A stretch of 64,000 bases of DNA from Sipunculus nudus. Lineage: Eukaryota; Annelida; Sipuncula; Golfingiida; Sipunculidae. Below the pieces are notes generated by a model that did not search any database, was not told the origin of the DNA, and saw only the letters and a program-made list of their open reading frames with translations. Positions 50,075 to 63,103 of this stretch are shown here, one piece after another; position 1 is the stretch's first letter; the number at the start of each line of letters is the position of its first letter. The stretch lies in NCBI GenBank assembly GCA_026874595.1, contig CM049313.1, positions 58,737,159-58,801,158 of the forward strand. The letters run 5' to 3'. The position numbers were made by a program, and so were the translations under genes.

Positions 50075-50566
50075 CAGTGCTGCCATTTTATACTTTTTAA
50101 AAAGTATTATACTTGTTTTTCAGAAAAGCTACTTTATATTACTTTTTTTGTACATTTTCCAGGTGTAAATTCTTTTTTATACTTTTTTTAGCATAATAGC
50201 ATGGTCAGTTTGGGCTATCAGGTGGCATATCTAAAGATTAAAAGAGTTCTAATGAGATCTGACAATATGCTTTCCGAGTGTCTTTGAAGGAATGTGTGTT
50301 CTCTGTTGTGTGGAGTTTAATGCTGAGCTGTCAGTGGCTTACTGACAAAATACCAGGTGCTGAAATGTAAGAAATTGGAGGCTCAACAGGAACAACTCAA
50401 CAAAACACTGTACACATCATTTCTGAAAAAAAAGGTAACAAATGCTTGCATTAGTTGCATATCATGTAAGTTGTCCTGAATTTATTCTTTTTAATACTTT
50501 TTTTAGCAATTTTGATATTTTTTTTAAGGAATGATTCTTTTTTATAAACATAGATTGGCAGCACTG
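50075..50566. mobile_element. hAT-like miniature element, CAGTGCTGCCA ends
   Basis: Starts CAGTGCTGCCATTTTATAC and ends TTGGCAGCACTG, an 11-base inverted repeat. Subterminal TATACTTTTT words occur on both sides. Flanks TCCATACC and CATGCACT do not give a clean duplication. Confidence 0.6.
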
Positions 50567-52432
50567 CATGCACTTTTCAAACCCTGACCTGGCAAAAGTA
50601 TCAAAACCACTCATGGGGGCTGCCATTTTGCATACAGACTCAAATGTTGATGATGCAAGTCACATGTTGGAATGAAATGAAGGTTTTCTGCTTAATAACA
50701 GGATGATCACTTACATTCTTTTACCTGAGAAATTTCTTTAAATTCTATATACAAATACTAAAATAAAGCAAGCATGACTCTGTTCAAGATAGAAGAAAAG
50801 GGCACATCCATTCCTTTTACCTGAAATAAATACATTGTTAGAGGGATGACCATTTCAGCCATTTATTAGAAGCTGTCATAGCTTGAATGGAACCATAAAT
50901 AAATTGTTCATCATTGTTTGGATTATAGTCTTTTAGGGTTGTGGGTCAAGAGGGGCTTTACTGTATGTGACATGATATTATTTATACAAACCAATGTTTT
51001 ATCTCATATATATATATATATATAGTGTATGTATTTAATGAATGCATAGATAAATCAGACCTTCAAGTGTTTTGTTGTTGGAATGTGACTTTTATCATGG
51101 ATCATACTCATCGGCCTCTTGTTCATCATACATGTCTCCAGTAAGAGAGAACAGACATAAAATGTTCAGCTGTATATACTCACATAAGATGTACACATAC
51201 ACAGACAATGCATAGAGTTTTAATGATTTTTTATCAAATGTCAGTTGCATCAGCACCAATTTGTTATTAGGGCTGAAAGATCTAATAGTTTGAAATACAG
51301 TAATCTATAGATTAGAGAACATCTTTTCTTAAGGCATGTGATAACACAGTTAATAAAAAACATGGTTGTATTGTAAAATGAATGGTTAATCCAACAAATC
51401 ACTATGTAATGGATGATGTTCCATATTTGGCCTACATTTGAATAGCTAATATAGAGAATAAACAGAGGTGTAAAGGTGAAAGCAGAGGTGTTTAGTGTGT
51501 AGATTTAGAGGTATTTCATGTTTAAACCAGTACATTCCTAATATTAAGCTCTGTCAGTTGAGCTTTGTGTGATATATATTTTACACATATATAAAAATAC
51601 AACCACCAAAATATATTCTTTCTGTACATGAACATTCATGTAGGGAATATCATACACTAGTCCATTAAACACTAGTCAAGCATACTTTGTTGTATGTTCT
51701 TAAGGGTTTGGTCTTGTTTTGTTGGATAAGGGTACATTGTTTGTGTTGTGTGCCAATGTTGGTAAAGGGCTTTGTGTATTGTACTTTGTTTGTTAGGTTG
51801 TGTGAATAATATAGTTCTTTTTCCTGCAAATATTATTTTTAACAATAAACTCATTTAGAATTTAAAAAAAAAAACTGTTAGTAGGGTTTCTGAAATGTTG
51901 GCTATGATTATAAATAATTTAATCAAATAATAAATGAGAAATTATTCAACCAAATAAGCCAAAATAATTCTTCTCTGACAAGTTAATAAATGTCTCACAT
52001 TTTGATATTATCCAGGGAAGTGGCCTATTTAGTCTTCCAGTAATTCTGAACGTTGAGAAATAACTTGAGGCCTGTTTGTCGAGTTTTATACGGACAGTTC
52101 ATATGGTGTTATACATTTGGTAGTTGTCTCGGTGCATTTGATTATACTGAATCACTCAAATGCCCTTACAGATGCGAGAAGATCACATTTGCAGAATGTT
52201 TGCTCAAACATGCCAATTATTCCCGTTCTGTGAGACAGGGGCAGATCTAGGCTTTAGGAAAAGGGGGGGGGGGGTCCAACCAAGGAGGTTTCAAACAAAA
52301 CCCCTGGACCCCCCCCCCCCCCCCCCCCCCCGGGATCTGCTTCTGATTGATCATTTCCTTGAGCATGAGCACTGACCGTGGACATGTACTTCACGTAAAA
52401 TGAGCCAGCCTGAGTGAGGCTCATTTCTGATT

Positions 52433-52484
<52 letters not shown>

Positions 52485-53570
52485 CCATATAACGGAACCA
52501 AACACTTAGTGTCACAGGTTTACGTAGTGTCCTTGAGGAAAACATTTCCAGGGAAAAAAAGGTATATATTTTAACAAGGTTAATGTCGGTGTATCATGCT
52601 GTTGTCGCTAGTTGTATATCCTCAAGTGACGTCATTTCCACCATAGACACTGAATGTGTACCCCTCGTTATATTGTAACGCTAAACTTGGTAATGATGAA
52701 GCAATGAAATAAAGACTGCCACATAATATATCCATTTTTGCATACTCCAGATGGTAAATGGTCTAATATGTACATATAACTGTGTGTTCACATGGTGTAT
52801 AGAATTACCTAAACTTGTTTAATTTATGGTGGGCTTTTGTATAAAGTTGTGAAAATATCGATGGTTGAAAATGAAAACATGATAAAACCACTCAGATATA
52901 TACTGTTGAAACCATTTATCAAGATAATTCAAGTTTTGTACAGGCAATTTGATCCGGTTATTTTTAGTTTAGATAGTATGGAATATGCTAATTCTGATCG
53001 ACGATATAGCATCATGTGATGTGAAAATACAGCCAGTACATCCAGGAAAAAATAATACTTTGAATCCACAGAACTTGGAAAGGGTTATTGGCGAAACTTT
53101 GAACCAGGAGAGCTGGGAGTTAAATGTGATATTACATAATTACAATGACTGTACCGGATGCAATTAAGTTGATCATCTTTAATAAAAATACACATAAATT
53201 GAAGATAACGTATTGTATAGATAAAAGATTTTACTCATGAGTGATCATGGGGATATGTATAGTTTGTTAACGTTTAAGAGGACGTTGATAGTCACGGCCA
53301 TTCTCATGTTGAACTTCATGTTCTGTTGTTCTTTCAGTTGTCTCTGAGAATACGCCAGTGACAGAGGTGTTTATGTATATATCCTTGTATATTATATTTA
53401 TATGTATACACAATAAACAAGTTTGTACCATATCCGTTCTTGTTAACTGTTTCTGTAAAGGTAAGCATTGTCCTTTGTACAATGTGAATACGTGTCAAAC
53501 AAGTTAGTAAAGCATAAGCATGGACAGTTTAGGAAAATCGTCTCATATATTGATTCTCGTTATTGCCTTA
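50567..53570. other. Intergenic sequence
   Basis: Contains two (TA)n arrays (about 51006-51025 and 52436-52482) and the small element at 52236-52345. No gene seen. Confidence 0.5.
52236..52345. mobile_element. Short copy of the CAGGGGCGGATTCAGG miniature element
   Basis: Starts CAGGGGCAGATCTAGGCTTT and ends CGGGATCTGCTTCTG, with G-run and C-run inside that could pair with each other. No target duplication visible. Confidence 0.6.
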
Positions 53571-55468
53571 CCGTATGAGACGTAATAAGCGCCCCGGGCG
53601 CTTTCAAAATTAAATTTTTACAAATATTTTTTCATACCCTAATAAGCGCCCCTCCCCCTACCCATATCTTCCAACTTCCAAAGTGCGTTACGATCCTCTA
53701 ATTTAACACTGCCGCTTGTGTACACGTGTTTGACTTCACAGCACATTCAGAACAATTAAGAAAAACCAACGATCTTTTAGCGATGGTTGTGTGAAGTTTT
53801 GAAAAATAATAACTTATCCAAGTGATACCGATTTGCAGACGATTTTATTTTGTGTTGTATGAGAGAATTGTAGGATTGACTGCAGTTCGAGATTGCAGAA
53901 TAAATGAAATCTTTAATAAAAGTCACCGCCTAATAAGGTAGTGGAATATATTAAATGTTAATGTAAAGGTATGTAAAACGGTATTTATTTGAAAGATGAA
54001 AAAAAATATAATACGGGACGTTGGTGACCCGATTATGTCAGTCACTTTGCGCAAATACCTTTGACTGCTGAGCCGATGTATGACATGGAATGGCATCGCC
54101 AATAATTGTCCTTTTGGGCCTCCATTATGCCTGATATTACATGCAAAAGATTTTTTAATAAAACCTGAAATACTGGCTCTCTGAATCCAGGGTTTTATAT
54201 TAACTTCAGTGCGTATACGCACCAAATCCGGGGTTTTGTTTTAAAATTGTGAGGAAATTCGTCATATTTATATCCCGTGGAAACACGGTCCCGTTATAAT
54301 ACATTCATTTCTAGACGTAGTTCAATTATACAAGCTTGACAAACATCGAATTTCGCGTCACCTGAGGAAAGGCCGCTTCATGTTTATAATTATAACGCGC
54401 TACTGGTTGTATATTGTAATCGAAGTGCCATGTGCGAGTCTGCGTGTATGTCAGTGTGCAAGCCAGCTGACAGCTTCGGCATTCACTGGTCTCGTGAAAA
54501 TTTTACGCGGTAAATACGGCACCATATGAAAAAATCATTTTTGTTTTAATATGCATATTACGTGCTACTAGACGGCATTTAGCCAAGTAGGATAGTAAGT
54601 TCCAAGCATCCCTTGAGCGAGCCTTGTATTCACACAAATAAACCCAGCGATCTGGGATCTTGAGCAAATGCGCAAATTGGTAAGCCCCGTAAGCTGTCAG
54701 CGGCATAGACAAATATATCACTGCATACATGTTTTAAGTGAATTGCCAAGATGTTTTTTGGCCAAAAAATGCATTACAACTTTTATTTTTAGGACTGAGA
54801 ATTCCGTTTCGGTCTGTCAGTTCAGCGATTCCGTCCGCGAAAAATCATTGGCTCTGTCAGAAGGGCTTTCATATATTGATTCAGTTAAAATCCCTGTTTC
54901 AATGCGGCAAGGGCAAACCTTCTCTTACCAATTATTTAACTATGTGCGCCTGTAAATCTTATGTATAAACAATAAATTAGAACAAAAACAAAGCATTGTA
55001 ATGTTCTTTAAATTATCCTTGGTGGCCCTGAGGACTCTAAAAAAACTTGTACCCGTTTATAAAACAGCCGCTCTTCTCTGCTATATATTTTTAGGATAAA
55101 ATTTATTGTCCTGTACACGAGCAAATACGGTAAGTATATATATTTCATTGCAAATACATCCACATATCTAAATTCAGGTCACCCGATCAGCATGGCCACC
55201 TGCAGGGTCGGCCTCCGCGGACACAGTCAGTTAACGTTATCTATGACACACTTGACCACTGATAATAATATTAGATGATAAAGTCTAACGGAAATAGAGT
55301 AAAAACTGGCGGAAACTTTTAAGCTTGGCGGGGAGAAATGAAAGCATTATGTTGCCCCATGTTATATTGGCTAGGGAGAAAAGTGAGGTATAGATGGCTC
55401 ATCCCTTAGTTTTCTTAATGTGAAGGGGGGCGCTTATTACGGGAGGAGCGCTTATTACGTCGTTACGG
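53571..55468. mobile_element. 1.9-kb inverted-repeat element with TA target, doubled terminal motif
   Basis: Left end CCGTATGAGACGTAATAAGC, then GCCCC. The right end in reverse complement is CCGTAACGACGTAATAAGCG. TA flanks both ends (53569-53570, 55469-55470), as in Tc1/mariner/pogo-type insertions. A second TAATAAGCGCCC lies inside each end. Frames inside (up to 100 codons) show no transposase motif, so it is probably non-autonomous or decayed. Confidence 0.75.
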
Positions 55469-56500
55469 TATGTCATTACTGAATAATGCTTTCACATAAA
55501 GAGTCAACATATATGAGGATACACTTTATTTAACACATAGTATACAAATGCCTTTTTTGTGACAAACGATGCACACCTAAAAGAAAAGCTTTTCTAAACT
55601 AAATGAACAAATATTTCAGCACTTTATAAATACTTAGATAAATATAAACTATCATTTCACTTTTTAAGCACCATTTGGAAAGATCACAATAAAAAGTCTA
55701 AAATGTTCTTTTAAAAAGAACAAGGCACACGTTTCATTAAGTGTCAACCCACCTTGCATTACCTCGCATACAGCTGGGATGAGTCTGTTTGCTTTTCACT
55801 CCATACTTCCAAATAACATTTATATGTATTATTCCTGACACAGGAAATATACACTATATACAAGAGTCCATGTTATATTCCTGTATTGTATGAATAAATT
55901 AGTAATATCGTCATTCCTGTGTATAATATTGATGTAGATTTAACCAGAACAGGTTTGTCAACGGCTCATACTCTAAAGTTCGTTCTACCGATGAGTATCG
56001 AATGGTCAGTGGTGATCAAAGTATCTCTTTCATTAGATTATGAGATAACAATGCTTAAATGTAACTCATGCGTGATGAAATATTCAGTGGGCATAATGTT
56101 TTATTTTTTCTCTGGTTCTTCGACACAATGGGTTACAATATATCTCGAACTGCTCATTGTGGTTTAGAATATTAAAGTACTTCCGTTCACATTCATTGAA
56201 AGATCTATATACTTCACACGTCTGTGATTTCGGCGACTCTCTGACTTTAGTAATTTTCTTAAAAATTCAAATAGTCAGTTCAAAACAATTTTTTGTAGTA
56301 TAGACGATATCCCTGTAACCTTAAATATTCTTCTTTAAGCGCAGAGTTATCACTTCATTATTCCTGTAATTTATCAACGAATATATTAACAATCCGTGAA
56401 AACGTCTCTTCAGAGACATATGGTACATTAAGTGGAATAGAAGTAATGTTCGAGTGTACTTAAGTTTTTTTTTTTTTTTACTAAAAGAAGAGACAGGACT
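55469..56500. other. Downstream region of the small heat shock gene
   Basis: No gene seen. On the minus strand an AATAAA (plus-strand TTTATT, 56100-56105) lies about 400 bases after the stop and may be its polyadenylation signal; a T-run at 56466-56478 follows the stop closely. Confidence 0.35.
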
Positions 56501-57091
56501 TTACTCCAACGCTAGCCTTCTTAGCTGAGGACCGGAAGTCACCGCTGGTCTGTCCCCCATTGGTGCTTCTAGGGTCAGGACACCTTCAGGACTCAGAGTA
56601 GATCGTAGTCTGTCAGCTTCCACTTCCGGTGGAAGAAGATACTGTCGGCGGTGCTCGCTGACGGCCTGGCCGTGATTATTTTGCGCCTGGTGTCTTCCGT
56701 GGACTGTTACGACATTATTATTTGTTGTGATTTCAAGTTCGTCTGGTCTGAAATTTCGAACATCAAAATCTAAACGGAAATGTTTAGTTCCGTCGGGTTC
56801 GGTAATGACGGATTTTTGTATTCCCATGTTGTCTGCGGGTCGAGGTACATTAACTGGTAATAATCTTTGAAATTCGGCCATCATTCTGTTCATACGTTCC
56901 TGCATTTCAACAAATTGTCTGTTCATCTGTTGTATAGCCTGTTCCATGGTCGGCATGGGCGGCATAGCGAACGGCATCATTTGTGACGGGTTGAAAAAAT
57001 TGTCCCAAGTCCCAACTTGCCATTGTGGTTCGAAAAAGCTAACAGGACTCCGTGCAATGGGGACATTTCTTTGTACTGGAACCAGTGCCAT
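56501..57091 (-). CDS. Small heat shock protein (alpha-crystallin/HSP20 family), intronless, 196 aa
   Basis: A single open frame from ATG (57091) to stop. Residues 1-47 are a Pro/Met/Phe-rich N-terminal arm. Residues 48-78 are Gln/Met-rich and helix-prone (QQMNRQFVEMQERMNRMMAE). The alpha-crystallin domain covers about 103-178: HFRLDFDVRNFRPDELEI (104-121), VVTVHGRH (127-134), EHRRQYLLP (146-154, with R149 at the place of the conserved arginine of alpha-B crystallin), then STLSPEGVLTLEAPM (164-178). The short tail ends LRRLALE, where LAL could serve as the I-x-I/V-type motif for oligomer contacts. Family members are ATP-independent cytosolic chaperones binding unfolding proteins. Lack of introns is common in heat-inducible genes. 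Which HSPB class it belongs to is not decided. Confidence 0.93.
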   Translation of the reverse strand: MALVPVQRNVPIARSPVSFFEPQWQVGTWDNFFNPSQMMPFAMPPMPTMEQAIQQMNRQFVEMQERMNRMMAEFQRLLPVNVPRPADNMGIQKSVITEPDGTKHFRLDFDVRNFRPDELEITTNNNVVTVHGRHQAQNNHGQAVSEHRRQYLLPPEVEADRLRSTLSPEGVLTLEAPMGDRPAVTSGPQLRRLALE

Positions 57092-57740
57092 AATTGCTGG
57101 CTTCTTTTCTTCACGAAACGTCAGTTTTATTTTCTAGTAATAATCCCTGTGTTTGAAAGGCTTACACCTGGAAAATTCAAACTGCAGCCAAAGTTGTAGT
57201 CCGTGTATGAGCGAAGCAGACGACAGAATACACAGATAAATTTCCTGAATGAATTATTCTCAAGAGCTAAAGAGTCGCTGACTTTTCCAGATGCGTAGTG
57301 TTTTTATTCGTGAGGTACTCGTACGATCTCCGGTATTTTAAAAGAGTTCTTTGTCCGCAGGTTGACTGGGGGTTGCACTATATCCTTGTTGATGTCGACT
57401 CCCCCGCACACTAGTTGTTCAACTTACTCATCCAGAAGCTTACTTATAATTACTCATATCATCCCGGCCACGTACTACCTACAAAATATCTCTCCGCTGC
57501 AGCAGACTGGCCTGGTACTTTAATACACTTCAGATCAGCTGTGAAGGTACAAAGCTTGACCTTAGACCTATAGTTTACAAGCGAAGCCCTGCTGTTTGCT
57601 TTCGTGCCCTCCCGGCTGGATGGCCAGGTATTTGCTTGAAGTACACTTGTGTACAATCAGTACCGAGCGCTCCGCGGCCGATCCTGTTTCTACGACTGGT
57701 ATATATATTCACTTTGTAAGGTCGGCTCATGAGTCACAAA
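57092..57740 (-). promoter_or_regulatory. Upstream region of the small heat shock gene
   Basis: A TATATATA (57700-57707) and an AP-1-type TGAGTCA (57730-57736) lie about 610-645 bases upstream of the ATG. A partial heat shock element, TTCCTGAA (57242-57249), and TTCACGAA within 30 bases of the ATG are seen, but no full three-unit element. Transcription start is unknown. Confidence 0.3.
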
Positions 57741-58985
57741 TCATTCAACATCTCCGGGATTTTATTTAAGTGTCTTGCCAACGGGGAAGTTGCAAAGTTG
57801 CCGAACAGGTGAAAAGTCTTCCAATATGACGGTACCACAGACCACGTCAGCCGTTAGGTGCCTGGCACAATGATAATAAAGCACGGTCAGACTCCCTAGG
57901 TTACTGCCTGTTGACTCAAAATTGGCTGCAGGAACTGGTCTGCCAGTCAGCTGGACGCCTTCCTGCAGGCTTTCCGCAGCAGCTGTTATTATTCAGTGGG
58001 AGTAAAAAATAAACTTAACATATGTTCGCTTTATTTCTGCCCCCGGCCCCAACGTATAAATTATATGAAGTAACATTCAATAAGTTCCGGTCATTCATTG
58101 CACAAGACTAGTCAAAAGGACTACCAAATAAATGTCAATTATTGCCGAATGTTGTGACAGCGCAGGTGCGCGCGAGGTAGAGCACTCACCAGGTGTATAT
58201 ATAGGTATATACCGACGCTAGCTAGAGACGGAGCGCGTCATGGGTCAGTAAATTCATCGTTCCGGGACAACATTGACGGTGTTTGACCTGAAAACACCTC
58301 CACCTTAACGCTTGTTCCCTAAGGTTGTATAAACATGGCCTCATTGTGTACCAATATAAACAAAACTGGGACATTTACATTTTAACTGATTTGTTAATTG
58401 TTTATACCCTCTATAGCTGTTCCCTCAAAATGTTGAGGTTTCTCATAAAAAGTATAAAACACTAGTGCTCATGAAACAAGAGATTTAAAAAAAACATTCA
58501 AAAGATTTTTGAAGTAAAAAAATTAATCCAACGAATAAACAAACACATGGAAACATTATGATACGCGACTTAACAAAGTCCTGCCAGGTCTTGTTGTGAG
58601 TTCTTGTTCAGGAAATGATGGATGTTGTGTATTTGGTGAATCATTATATTATGAAAGAAAGCAAAACAAACTAATAATTACCTTAAAGCAATATAATGGC
58701 TTATGAAACAGCTAAGCTAACATAAAATTATGGAATTAGAATGAAATGATCGACTTGGTCTTTATTGGTGATAGTTTATTATAAATCCGCCTTCCTCTGT
58801 TCAGTACACATCAACCTGGTCTCACGAAGCAAGGAAACATTTTAACGGTTTCGGACTGTGCCTGTATTCAGCCAAGCGTAGCCGATGTTTTATACAGTGA
58901 CGCTAACGTCTGACACATCTATTAGAAAGTTTACGTTATTATGACGTCAACACTTCGTTGGTGCAATTTTACGTTACGTTTTTTT
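57741..58985. other. Intergenic sequence upstream of the heat shock gene
   Basis: Moderately GC-balanced to about 58.3 kb, AT-rich after. No gene or repeat recognised. Confidence 0.4.
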
Positions 58986-61416
58986 TAGCTCAGCTGACTA
59001 TAAGTCATCTGAGCTATAGTCGTGGTCCTTTGTCCGTCGGCTGTCCGTCCGTCCGTCAATTAAACTGGCACGTTTTGAAACCGTTAGACCTACGAATCCG
59101 AAATTCGGCATACAGTTAGATGTCCCCAAAATCTCCTACCATACCGAACACTGGGTCATTAGGACTTCGTTCCTTCGAGATATTAAGGAAAAACCTCAAT
59201 TTTCAATAAAAAAAACCCATTGTTACACTATAAGACTGCCTAATATCAAAACCACTGATCTGATTTGATCAAAGTGAATATGCATATTCTTCCATACATT
59301 TTCTATGTACAAACCAAAAAATAGGTCAGTATTGCTTAATTTGTTGAAGTTATGGGCCGGAACATAATGCACCTCATAAAAAATCAGAAAATATATTAAC
59401 TCACTTAACATAAAAATGGCTGAAGCTAGAGACTTCCTTTCAGGGATATAACTCCATTTAATCAAGATTCAATTGTATACCGAAAATTAGATCTGAATTT
59501 TTCAAATTTTATAAGTTATTCGCATAAATATGAAATCAGTACCTAAAATTTTGCCCAAATTTGTGCATGGCGCATTTTTTCCCTGTGAGTACTGTTGGTT
59601 TAATTTTCATATCATGCACACGTAAGGATTTCAGCTTCTAAATTCTGAAATTTGAAAGGAATTAACCAAAAACTGTAGCTTTTATTACATTTTTTATGAG
59701 ACCATGTCACACCTAGGCTGTACTGAAGCCCCTCTATATGTCCCCATATTGACCTTTCATGCTTGAAGAGAGGCATATACTGCAGCAAGCTATTCAACTC
59801 CCCTCCTCTTGTTTGACCAAAAACATAACAATAAACAATAATTTTTAAAAAATATTGGTTTACAATAACAACTTTAAGAAAAATAAATGGAAAAGGAATT
59901 TTATGGTTAATGAGTAACAAGGACCTTGCAATTACTGATGTTTTATCGATCTTTCATGGATTGCTGAAAATATATTTCAAATGACACCATGCAGTCACCA
60001 TTGGGTATTTTTTAATTTCAATCTTAAAAATGAAAAATAAATAATTAAATAAAATTGTTGTTTACTATAAGGAATTGTGTGAAGCAATTTAATGATAGAC
60101 AAGGATGCATTTTGATCATATTCAATATTCTAAATTTCCAGGTCTTTTCCAGATGTTTAATTTGTTGGGGTTTTTTTATTACAAAATTTAAAAAAATGAA
60201 ATATGTCAACAATTTTTTTAAAAAATTACTCAGACAAGTGTTTATTAAAGATGTCAATATGTTTGAATAATAACATTCAGACTCATGGCTGTATCAGCCG
60301 TTACATGATACTGGGTAAATAATCAAAATTTATATTTCTGATAACTTTATTCCAGTTAATAAAATTAAACATTCCCAACTCCAGTTTGCTCCTTGTATAA
60401 AATATTGGTTTGGTTTGTTTTGATCCTTGGGTTATTTTTAACACATGTATTAGTTTCATAGTAGAGATTATTTTCCTTTTTTTTTATTATACAAATTAAA
60501 AAAAAATAAAATTTTTAAAATCTGATAAAAAAAATCAGGTCTTAAAGACAAGTTCTCATTATGAAGTCTATAATGTTAATAATTGTCATAAGTGTCTTGA
60601 CAGTGATGTGAAAGTATTCAGAAGTGAATAGAATATATTTTTTTTTAAATTAAAGCCATAAAACCAGGTAGTTACAGTCATTATTTAAATTTATGAAATT
60701 TGTAAATTCTGGATTCTCAGCAGTTTCGTTCGACTGAAACTGAATAAATATGAGACATTCAGTGAATACTTAATAATTGTATTCAAATATGATTTTAAAA
60801 AAATTCTATAGTTCAATAATGTAAATTAAAACACAGGTAAAAAGAAAGAATTTGAGTGCAAATACTTTCAAAATGTTTTCATTAATGCATTCATGAATAT
60901 ATCTTGTAATTTTATTTTAATCATTTATTTCAATTATACATATTTTTTTAAATCTTTTCAAATGTTACTGTAAATATTTTTTAATTAAAATTATATTTTG
61001 CCCAATAATTCCAATTAATTTTTAATGAATAGTTTAACTCTCATATCATTTGTGCTAGTGGTACTTTTGGCTATGGGCAACCTGAAATTATTGAATAACA
61101 GTTAACTTCTTTGTTAAAAGCATGCATGATAATTAACATGACTTACAGTGGACATTTATTTCCTGTTACTAGTGTAAGTGCTATGGATTTAATTTTCACA
61201 GCATGTTAACATAAGCATTTCATCTGTTAAAATCTGAAATTTGAAACCAATTGATCAAAAACTGTAGATGTCATTCATTTTATAATCACCATGCCTTGAT
61301 TGTTTTCATCTAGTCAGTGAAATGTGTGCTTTGGCAGTATTACATAACCGGTTCAACTTCTGACCTAGCCACTGCCTCTGTGATTGTCTGGGTCAGGCAG
61401 TAATTACCAGAGTGCC

Positions 61417-61442
61417 TCTCTCTCTCTCTCTCTCTGGCAGTC

Positions 61443-61492
<50 letters not shown>

Positions 61493-61546
61493 GCTTTCTC
61501 TCTCTCTCTCTCCATGACAGTCTAGCTCACTCTCTCTTTCTCTCTT

Positions 61547-61579
<33 letters not shown>
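61417..61579. repeat. (CT)n microsatellite cluster
   Basis: Several CT runs separated by short unique spacers such as GGCAGTCTCA and CATGACAGTCTAG, suggesting expansion and duplication. A lesser CT cluster lies at 62448-62500. Confidence 0.9.
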
Positions 61580-61582
<3 letters not shown>

Positions 61583-61689
61583 CTAAACCTCCCATTCTCC
61601 CTGCACCCCTTTCTGTTGACAGGTACTATAAACCAGATTAATTAGCTATGAATGTTGAAGCAATTTAGAAATGTGAATTAACTGAAATA

Positions 61690-61692
<3 letters not shown>

Positions 61693-61746
<54 letters not shown>
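61693..61746. repeat. (TA)n microsatellite
   Basis: About 54 bases of TA. Confidence 0.9.
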
Positions 61747-61749
<3 letters not shown>

Positions 61750-63103
61750 ATACTGTAAATGTGTAGTTACATTTTTAAACCTGGAAAAAATGATGTATTG
61801 AAAAAAGGAATAAAGGCAAATATTGTTAATTTTTCTTGGCTCAGTAGAATGGGAATAAAAATGATTTGCTTTATTTCTCCACCTTTCTTCCTCCCTAAAT
61901 ATTTAATAATTATGAATAAACATTTTTCTCTGTAAGCACTTAATTCAATTAAATATCCTGTATGAATATGCAAGAGTGCTGTAACTCCCACCATCCCCTT
62001 CCCACACCCCATAGAGTCCTTGCTTTTTGGCTCTGTGAACAATAGTTCTATTGCTTTTCCATAAAATTTAATAATTAAAGATAATATATACAGAAAGACT
62101 GAGGCGTTTTAACTCCCATCATAACCCCCTCCCCCCGTCAATCCTTCCACCTGTTAAGTGGGGACTTTATGGCTACTGTATACATATGATAAGATAGAAA
62201 ATAGGTTTATTAAAATAATTGGATCTCATTAAACAAATCTGTAAACTGTTGAACTGTCAACAGCTTATCAAAAAGGTAACCAATGGAAACACATGGCCAG
62301 ATCTCAAAATATTATTTGCAACAATTCCTTCAATTATATCAACCAACCATGGCCAAGATGTCCTTTTCCGATCAGACTTTATCTGCTTTTCATAATATTT
62401 TAGATTTTAACCTTCCAGGTGTTTAAGTACTGTTGGATGTTCCATCCCCTCTCTTTGTCTCTCTTTCTCTCTTTCTCTCTCTCTCTCTCCTTTTCTCTCT
62501 ACATCCACCTCATAGCTACCCTCACTGTTCTCTTCTCTGAGCCCCATCCCAATATCAGCCTCAGTAAACAAGAACAAGATGAATCAGATATATTCATACT
62601 TTAATATTTTGTATAACTATTCGTCCATAGGTACCTATGTACATGCCAGAAATTATGTCAATATTGTGTTATATGTAGACATAGTGGGCATCAAAATAAT
62701 GTACATTGTCAAGACTGAAGAAATATGGTGCCATACAGTAACAAGTTCATAAATCCCCTCATCAGCATAGTAAATCATAACATCATATCTGTCAAACTGA
62801 AATCTTGCAGACTTCCATACACTATATATCATTCAACAAATAGCCTATTCATCATTCTACTATTGCTTATTACTGCTTCCTACATAAATAAAAAATAAAC
62901 CACTATATTTTACTCTATTAATCCATCAGTCAGGTTATTTCATTTATTATGTACTCACATATTACATTACATTCCTTTATAATAGCCCAACATGTCCATA
63001 ATATTCATAAGCTTTATCGACTCGATATAGTATCACAATAGAGAAACATTTATGGTCCAATCACAATCAGCTGAGCGCCGTGACCCATGGATCCCTTGTT
63101 TTT

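Larger units (their letters stand above)
58986..63103. repeat. Long copy of the CTCAGCTGA bivalve-type repeat
   Basis: Left part AGCTCAGCTGACTATAAGTC (58987) with TCTGAGCTATAGTCGTGGTC and tandem GTCCGTCC, as at 38515. Right end AATCAGCTGAGC (63065-63076), then GTGACCCATGGATCCCTTGT. Internal blocks near 62290-62355 (TTATTTGCAACAATT, AACCAACCATGGCC) match 40100-40165. It is more than twice as long as the copy at 38.5 kb, with (CT)n and (TA)n arrays and AT-rich filler inside. No coding capacity. Confidence 0.65.

Noticed and set aside
61384-61641. Ser-Leu repeat protein
   Set aside because: Translation of the (CT)n array.
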